From Puccinia triticina (taxonomy: Eukaryota; Basidiomycota; Pucciniomycetes; Pucciniales; Pucciniaceae), in contig NC_070563.1 of NCBI RefSeq assembly GCF_026914185.1, positions 6,035,001 through 6,099,000 on the forward strand: a DNA stretch of 64,000 bases, given 5' to 3'. The notes beneath the pieces were generated by a model, which saw nothing but the letters and a program-made list of their open reading frames with translations, made no database searches and had not been told where the DNA came from. Numbering within the stretch: position 1 is the stretch's first letter; every line of letters starts with the position of its first letter. Both the position numbers and the translations under genes were made by a program. Of the stretch, positions 57,480-64,000 are shown in pieces.

Positions 57480-57730
57480 TTGTGTCCGGATAATCCCCAG
57501 GGCGTCCTCCGCCGCTGTACTTCCAGCGTGTGGTTCGTCCTCAACCCCCTCCGCTGTTGCACTTGCACAGTTTGAGGGGCTGAAGAGTGGGCCCCCCCGG
57601 GTTCTGCAGCCTTTGCTGCGGGATGGGGGCCTTCAACGCCCTTCCTTTTTGACCCGTGCGCTTGACACGGGCTGGAGGTTGGCCCAGATGCAACAGCCAT
57701 TGCTGTTCACAATACCTTTGGTGTTGTTTG
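57480..57730. repeat. dispersed repeat shared with 28960-29310
   Basis: CACTTGCACAGTTTGAGGGGC...GAGTGGGCCCCCC...CCTTTGCTGCGGG..GGGGGCCTTCA...TTTTGACCCGTGC...GACGCGGGCTGG matches the reverse complement of 29130-29310. Unclassified transposon debris. Confidence 0.7.
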
Positions 57731-58044
57731 GGGGCATTTGAGTTTTCCTTTTTTCCAGTTCTGTTGTATCTAGATTAAACATTGTATTTTTTTTCTTGTG
57801 TTTTATAATAAGGGGAAACCTTGATGTTTTTTTTCTGTTTTTATGTATTTACAGGGGGAACCCTTGATTTTTTTTTTCTCAGTTGTGGAAAAACTGTGTC
57901 TTTAATAAACTTGGATAAACAGTGCAAAATTATAAAAAGCCAAGAAGAAATTCATGTATTTATGATCAGATGTATCAATACCACAGAATTTGGAAACAAA
58001 TTATGAACTCAGCGCTCATCTGTGCACAGCTCAGCCAGCTCAGG

Positions 58045-58965
58045 GTGCGACTACACATGCGAATGACCGGTCTGAGGGGCCTCGGTCTTCCATCCATCCC
58101 TAAGACCGGTCATCGCAGCGCTATAAATGCGGATGACTGGCCTTCCGCAGGCCGGTCATCACAGCACTACACGTGCAGATGACCGGCCTGAGGGATTGAG
58201 GGACGACCGAGGCGGATCATCCGCACGTGTAGTCTTGCAATAACCGGCCTGAGGAAGGCCGGTCATCCGCATGTATAGCCCTGCAATGACCGGTCTTAGG
58301 GATGGATGGAAGACCGAGGCCCCTCAGACCGGTCATTCGCATGTGTAGTGCTGCGATGACTGGAAGACCGATGCTGGTCATTGCTGGGTACACATTGTGC
58401 CAGTCATTGGGTCTCAGTCCACTCAATGACTGGCGTGTGCCGGTCATTGAGTGGGTTGTTTACCCTCTCGATGGCCGGTGTGTGCCGGCATCAAGAGGGT
58501 TGTGTACATAATCGATGACTGGCTTGTGCCAGTCATCGGGTCACATTCCACTCGATGACTGGCGTGTGCCGGTCATCAAGTGGGTTGTGTACCCACTCGA
58601 TGACTGGTGTGTGCCGGCATCAAGAGGGTTGTGTACCCACTCAATAACCGGCGTGTGCTGGTCATTGAGTGTATTGAGACCCACTCAATGACTGGCTTGT
58701 GCCAGTCATTGGGTCTCAGTCCACTCGATGACTGGTGTGTGCTGGTCATTGAGTGGGTTGTTTACCCTCTTGATGGCCGGTGTGTGCCGGCATCGAGAGG
58801 GTTGTGTACCCACTCGATGACTGGCTTGTGCCAGTCATCGGGTCTCAGTCCACTCAATGAGCTGCGATGACCGGTCTTAGGGATGGATACCAAGGCCCCT
58901 CAGACCGGTCATTTGCATGTGTAGTGCTGCGATGACTGGCCTGACTCAGGCCAGTCATTGTGCCC
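58045..58965. repeat. hairpin minisatellite array, ATGACTGG/CCAGTCAT type
   Basis: About eighteen units with GATGACTGG.GTGTGCCGGTCATCGAGTGG-like dyads and GTTGTGTACCCACT linkers. Both ends of the array carry longer GATGACCGGTCT..AGGGATGGATGGAAGACCGAGGCCCCTCAGACCGGTCAT units in opposite orientation, so the array is itself partly symmetrical. Confidence 0.8.
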
Positions 58966-59404
58966 CGTGGCAACGACCGCTGGTGCATTGAGGATAGGGG
59001 CGCCACCGGGGCAGTTACAATAGGAGGAGGGTGGCGTGGCCGTGGTCTGGGTAAGCGGGCGGTGCGGTTAGATGGTGCCTGTGGGTAAATACATATACAA
59101 GGAAGGGGATTTGGGATTCATTGATCCGCAGGGAGGGGATTCGGCTTTGTCCGCCCCCTCCCTGGGAGCCCCCTAACTGCTTGGTTAGGCCCTCCCTGGC
59201 TAGTTTACCAACTGGCCCTCTTTTGCTCGTTGCTCCGGCACAGCTGGAGGGTCATCCATAGGGCCTTTGGGCCTTTGGGGATATTCAATGTGCCTAGTGA
59301 GAAGAATGGGGCATTTTTGCCCCATTTTGTGAGAAAAAAACACCCCAAAACTTAGATCTGCAGGTCTAGAATTCTGTGGATTTAAGAAAGTGGGATAGCC
59401 AAAA

Positions 59405-59575
59405 AAAGATATTATTTTCTTTGGCTAATAGCCAAAGAAAAAGACATTATTTTCTTTGGCTAATAGCCAAATAAAAGACATTATTTTCTTTGGCTAATAG
59501 CCAAAGAAAAATACTTTGGCTAATAGCCAAAGAAAAATACATCATTTTCTTTGGCTCATAGCCAAAGAAAGAAAG
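59405..59575. repeat. tandem palindromes CTTTGGCTAATAGCCAAAG
   Basis: Five copies of a 19-nt palindrome (one variant GGCTCATAGCC) separated by AAAAATACATTATTTT-like AT-rich spacers give a period of about 36-38 bp. The same unit is present in three copies at 54408-54485 inside the long-TIR element. Confidence 0.85.
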
Positions 59576-59603
59576 TGACAAAATCTCCATCTTGCAGACT
59601 GAA

Positions 59604-61158
59604 TCATTTGTTGACAACTTTTGAGTGGCCTTGGTGTGTCTGTCCATGCCTAGTAAGGTTGTCCTGGCGGCGAGGATCAGGATAAAAACCTTTGCCGCAT
59701 CCTTGATACCGGCAGACACCATAAGCCCGGTCGAGAAATGACAGCGGATCGGCAGCCGTGGGGGCCGCCGGAGGCGCTGTCGTCATCATTGCTTCGGAGG
59801 CCGATTGTTGGATTCCAGGGAAAATATCTGCATCTGCGAGCTGAGGCGGCTGGCTGCCTTCAGCTCCATTGGAGCCCGATTGGTCCAACCGAATAAAATC
59901 ATTTGGTTCAGCCGGATGCTGCTGCTCGGCGTCGGTATGAGCTGTGAGGACATATGTAAATGGTACCAAAACATTAATCACAGTACAGAGGACAAATACA
60001 TCATGTACTGTATGAATGAGTGGCCGGAGACCCCAAAGAAGCATTTTCCCGGTGTGGCATGGCGGCATTGATGGAGAAAACCTGTTGAGGCGGAACATAG
60101 TGGCATCGAACAAAGTGCTTGCATAGCAAGTCGTTGTTGGGGAGGCCGAGTTGCAGAGCAAGGCGTAAAGGGCACCAACGGCCGGGCACTCTTTGGGAGC
60201 AAAGGTCCTCATCTAGAACCATCACAGCGGGCGCGGCCGCGTGTGCCGAGAAAGTCACTTTGGCCAGACAATGGACGGGAGAAGATAGACAAGGGTGGGG
60301 TATGGTGACCAGAAAATATGTGAGATTATTGTCCGCAGCCCGGATGACAAAATGATATTTTTGGTCAATCTTCAGGTAGAACATATGTCGGATGCTTTTC
60401 TTCAAGGTGCCGGTAATAGTATGCGTTTCGGGACTGGTAGTCCTTCCTGCAACAACGGCTGGGCACTCCTTGGGAGCAAAGGTCCTCATCGAGAACGATC
60501 GCAGCGGGCGCGGCCGCGTGTGCCGAGAAGGTCCCTTTGGCCAGACAATTGTGGCACTCATGAAGCGCTTGTGAAGCGCATCATTGAGCGGCAGGCCGAT
60601 TTCATTCGCGATGACCAAAGGACACCACCGGCCGGTCATCGCATGGGGACAAACGCCCTGACTTGGAACCGCCAGAGAAAGTGCGACCTGGTCCGCGGTC
60701 AAGACATCTTCTTTCGGAAGAGTATGAAATGCTCGTTAAGCACTTTTTTACAGGATAGATCCAGGTGGGGTGCGATGACGAGAGGGCACCAACGGCCGGC
60801 CATTACTTCGAGAAATACTAGGACTTGTTGGGAGATTGGCTATGTCAACTTCTTCGGGTTGGTAAATTTCATGGCACATCATAGCGTGCTTGCGTAGGTC
60901 TTGTCCTATGGAGGAATTAAGCTGTAGAGCAGACCACAAAGGACACGAAGCGGAAAGACTGTAGGCAACGTTAAGCCAAATTTCAGTTATTTTTTTGGGA
61001 TTGCATGGTCGGGGCAGGACTCGGAGGGTGAAGTTGGGGTAATCTAACGGCCGTTGGCTAATAAGAGGATGTGTTTGGAGTGTTGGGAGTTTGATAGATA
61101 CCTTCAATGAAGAATTGTATCGACTCTTATATAGAGGGGAGTGCGAATGCAACGGCAA
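59604..61158 (-). pseudogene. tandem-domain protein with a C2H2 zinc finger, frame-disrupted
   Basis: I do not recognise the family. At least four related segments of 60-70 residues follow one another on the minus strand: CPLWSALQLNSSIGQDLRKH with MMCHEIYQPEEVD, CPLVIAPHLDLSCKKVLNEHF, CPLVIANEIGLPLNDALHKRF and CPLRLALQLGLPNNDLLCKHF with RCHYVPPQQVF. Two carry an identical-type block before them (TFSAHAAAPA.VLDEDLCSQ). The C-terminus is AYGVCRYQGCGKGFYPDPRR followed by QDNLTRHGQTH, a C2H2 finger. Two units need a 1-nt shift to keep the repeat in frame (after NEHFI and after HKRFM). Either the gene is decaying or the sequence has indels. Some junctions may be introns I could not place. Confidence 0.55.
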
Positions 61159-62188
61159 ATGAGAGAAAGTCGTTACTTATGCATTATCAAGCCTAATCGT
61201 TTCACTTGACCTGATCAAGGCTGTAAGCATAGGGAATGAGAACAAAGGCGGCGACCAGTTCCTTTGATGGAGGCAGCTACCCCCTGCGCATAATCAGCCC
61301 CTAGACCGCAATTGCATAAAAATAACGTGAAGAACAATCCACTGTTTGCATGCCTGAGGGTAGATGTCTGAGAAGATTGGATATGTGTGCAAAAGGAATG
61401 GAAGGCGCTGCCGCGGCCGGTTCCTTTGATCAGCCAACTACTCACCCAACCTAGCCCATTTGAGTAAGCGCACTACCAAGACACAATCCGGGGTTTGCAA
61501 TGCAAGCATCTGCCCTCAAGGATGCAAAGTTGAACTTTGCATCCTTGAGGGCGCTTGGAAATTGGAATGGTGACATTTCAAATTTTCATGTCTGCGCGAT
61601 TGTACGCATACACGTCTTGTCGCGAAAAGAATGTTAGATTGCAAGAACAAAGTCTATTGCAGGGTCGTACATGGTGTTTTGATGTGAAGCCATTGGGAAA
61701 ACCTCAGTGAAGAAAGACGGAAGTTTTTGGACCAGTGCCTTTTGCAGGAGTGCAAAGAGTGTATATATTTATAATAACGACCCAAGAGTCATGGAAAACA
61801 GGTTATCAAAACGTCAGCTCACCTGACGGGTGTATTTCAAGGGTCTATCCATTTGATCTGCAGATGTAGGTAATGCAGCAAATTCTGGTATGCGTGACAC
61901 GTTCTGTGACTCCCACATGCTGGTAATACCTTCTTCTTTACATTCATCCATTCACAAAGAGCCAATCATGCCACTCCATTCTCAGGAAAACACTCCAAGT
62001 GAGATTACTTCTGGTGGTCGTCTCATTTTCGTCGCGCGACAGCATCCTGGTATATCTTGTCCTGATTAAACAGAACTATATGTACATTAATCTAGCGAAA
62101 GAAAGCTGAGGAGGATGGACAGTGGGGTGGGTGGTCCGGCTTTTATCTTTAGTCAGCCAAGGCCCATGCACGAACAAACGAAATACGT
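61159..62188. other. intergenic, with one notable palindrome
   Basis: No supported gene. Two related words (GGCGACCAGTTCCTTTGAT near 61249 and GGCCGGTTCCTTTGAT near 61415) occur about 160 bp apart. The near-perfect palindrome at 61512-61552 is listed separately. Confidence 0.4.
61512..61552. repeat. 41-nt palindrome, 20-bp arms, one-base centre
   Basis: GCCCTCAAGGATGCAAAGTT and its exact complement are separated by a single G. No related copy is seen in the window. Confidence 0.9.
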
Positions 62189-63554
62189 TCAAGAAGAGGA
62201 AGGAGTATGAGTCGAATTGGTAGAAGAGGGGAACAAGTTTTCGTCGAGGAGTTTCTGGAGACTGAGTTGATTAGAGACGTTTCTGAAGCCGGACGAAGTG
62301 CGAGCGTAGGAGTCCTTAAAAGAAGCGGACGAGTTGAGCGAGGAGGCGAGTGTGTTTGAGTGGGGGTTGGTAGAGACGGAGGAGGAGGAGAAGGGGGAGA
62401 AGACGGAGCGCTTGAAGAGGTGGAGGGTGGAGCGGGAGAGCGGGTTGATGGTCGGGTCGCGGCTGAGGACCTCGTCCTTGTCTGTCGCCCTGCGGGTCGA
62501 ACCTGACGAGGGCGAGGAGCGCAGCGAGGAGCTGAGCAGGCTGTGTCGGGTGAGCAGCGGCGAATGGGCAGATCTTCGGCCCGGATCGTCGCCATGTCCC
62601 TACACAAAAACACACACGGATCAGGAAACTGGACACGAGGGAGAGAGGGGGGAAAGGGGCTGACCAGGGAGACGGAGAGAGGGTTCTTGTGCAGGACTTG
62701 CACAGCTCCGCCGCGTTTCTGCTGCGGCGTCAGCGGCAGATCTACGTGCGTCACCGGCGTCTGGGTCTTCAGTCTGTAGTAGCCCTCCAGCAGGTTCCAA
62801 CACAGCAGGACTAGCAACAGCCACTCTAAAGCCAGATCCCAAGTCAGTCCTCCTTTTTCTTGCTGGATGTGGCGAGGTAAAAGGTGTATGTACCTGTGAC
62901 TTGGAGCGGGACCGAGAGGAAGGGCAGACGAGCCCCGACGGTCTGGATGCACTGGCTGGGATAAGAAAGCAACGTGAGTGTGTGGAAACGAAGGGTGAGG
63001 GGGCGATGCGGAAAGAGAGAGAGAGAGAGAGAGAGAGCGTACTTGTATATCCGGGTGGAGGTGAGGATCCATACGACGATGAGCGAGAGGAGGTTGACGC
63101 GGATCCGGTCGAGGATAGATTTCTGGCCAAGGATGAGGCCTGTGGTGGCGAGCGTGGGGTTGAGACTGATCGGGACTCGGCTAGAGGGCGCGGGCGTTTT
63201 GCGGGGTGTGGAGGTAACTGATGGGGAGGGTCTGTTGTAGACGGAAGACGAAAGCGGGGTGGAGGAGCTGAAATAGGAGGATGTCTGGATGGGCGTAGTC
63301 GTAGTATTTTTTGCTGGTTTCATTGGCGTTGTTGTTGCTGTTGTGGGTGTTGAGGGTGCTGAGGGTTTGGGGAAGTGGTTGAAGCTGGTCCGCTGGTCGT
63401 GGGTGGTTTCTACCAAGTCCTGGATCCATTGCTGGTGGTTCTCTGCCTGGTTTTTCTGCGCCGTTTTCTGGCTGGGTGTGTTGGTCGTTGTTGATGGTGA
63501 GAAGTGGACTGTTCGGTGTGTTGAGTATCGGCTGAGGGGAGAGTAGTCGGCCAT
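62189..63554 (-). CDS. two-helix membrane protein, possible nucleoporin Pom34 (NPCC family), 381 aa
   Basis: Exons 63554-63043, 62955-62894, 62825-62665 and 62599-62189 join with GT-AG introns of 87, 68 and 65 nt (phases 2, 1, 0), giving 1146 nt. The last exon has no internal ATG. A Ser/Thr/Pro-rich cytosolic head of about 140 residues precedes VNLLSLIVVWILTSTRIY, a short loop, and EWLLLVLLCWNLLEGYYRL, two likely membrane helices. DLPLTPQQKRG follows, and then a long Ser-rich tail (LLTRHSLLSSSLRSS, NPLSRSTLHLFKRSVFSPF). Two close helices, an LPLTPxQ motif and SP-rich disordered ends recall fungal Pom34, but identity is weak. An upstream ATG at 63833 in the same frame looks less likely as the start. 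Intron 1 contains a (GA)n run. Confidence 0.6.
63012..63038. repeat. (GA)n microsatellite in intron 1 of the Pom34-like gene
   Basis: Thirteen or so GA dinucleotides directly inside the 5' splice site region of the 87-nt intron (62956-63042). Confidence 0.9.
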
Positions 63555-64000
63555 CGTCGGCAGGTGTGGTTGGTTCCCGGCGGTCCTCGAGCGGCTGTGA
63601 AGGGGCGCCGCTGGTCGTTGGGCCCCAGCCGGGCCTGGGCAGTCCACGGGCCAGCCGAGCCCATCCATAATGCTGTCTGGTTCCGCAGCCCACAGAGACC
63701 GTTTCCATTTTGAATATGCAATTTGCAAGTCCCACGGCCCAGCAGCCACGCGGCGCCTGGGCGGACTTTTTTCTGACTGCAAGCAACGCTCGAGAAGACC
63801 TAACAGCCACTCAAGCCACCAAAGCCAAAGCATCTTCGACTGCCGCTCGTTTCTTGCTTTGACTGAAAATTCGAGGTGACGGAATAGTATCTACTTAGCT
63901 TCTCAAGATGTCAGTCAGGTTTTTCTTAGGATGTCCCACAGAACCTCTCCGCGCACAGAAAGAAGATTACTGACTCTCCCTATATCTTCTCCTTCTCTGC

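Noticed and set aside
62316..62636. 106-codon minus frame overlapping the last exon of the Pom34-like gene
   Set aside because: A different frame (62599-62189) joins the upstream exons in phase and reaches a stop; this one does not join.

Overview
The window looks like part of a large, transposon-rich basidiomycete genome, most probably a rust fungus (Pucciniales). The evidence is short GT-AG introns of about 60-140 nt in every host gene, an alpha-kinase (MHCK/EF2K) relic with an N-terminal Cys cluster of the kind I know as expanded in rusts, several signal-peptide proteins, and hAT, Tc1/mariner and PIF-type repeats nested in one another. I cannot prove genus or species from the sequence.

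Host genes, left to right: a 3-exon hypothetical protein (331-2346, -); an alpha-kinase pseudogene (3942-6309, +); SFM1-type protein arginine methyltransferase (10239-11140, -); a small secreted candidate effector (13715-14748, +); PAAF1/Rpn14-type proteasome chaperone (15853-17517, -), head-to-head with mitochondrial ribosomal protein mL46 (17712-18912, +); two tandem copies of a large secreted protein family (19718-22060 and 25539-27878, +); mitochondrial elongation factor GUF1/LepA in 14 exons (42377-45626, -); a 5-oxoprolinase fragment (56572-56835, -); a degenerate tandem-domain gene ending in a C2H2 finger (59604-61158, -); and a two-helix membrane protein that may be nucleoporin Pom34 (62189-63554, -). 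GUF1, mL46 and PAAF1 are housekeeping genes (mitochondrial translation, proteasome assembly). They form small intact islands between repeats.

Mobile DNA makes up most of the rest. The most notable piece is a 5.9-kb terminal-inverted-repeat transposon (35574-41459). It has an apparently intact three-exon DDE transposase of the IS630/Tc1/mariner type and two further intact genes whose products resemble each other and end in a similar SAM-like segment. An internally deleted miniature of it lies at 31291-31466. Four other elements (3981-4404, 32408-32857, 52831-53868, 53247-53647) share CAA...TTG ends and 7-bp target duplications; one of them splits the alpha-kinase gene. A third group has TAGAGA-type ends, 8-bp target duplications, GGTACCC/CACCCG-rich subterminal blocks and, in two copies, a core of hairpin-forming minisatellite (6482-7527, 50058-51011). 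Related hairpin arrays (ATGACCGG...CCGGTCAT) recur at 24, 31, 48-50, 51-52 and 58 kb.

Other relics include a nuclear copy of a mitochondrial group II intron maturase (about 34.86-35.56 kb), two hAT transposase C-termini, PIF/Harbinger-like elements with TTA target duplications, and a hAT element carrying exons that look like alanyl-tRNA synthetase. Exon models were built by hand by matching splice sites, reading frame and family motifs. No alignment or search could be run.
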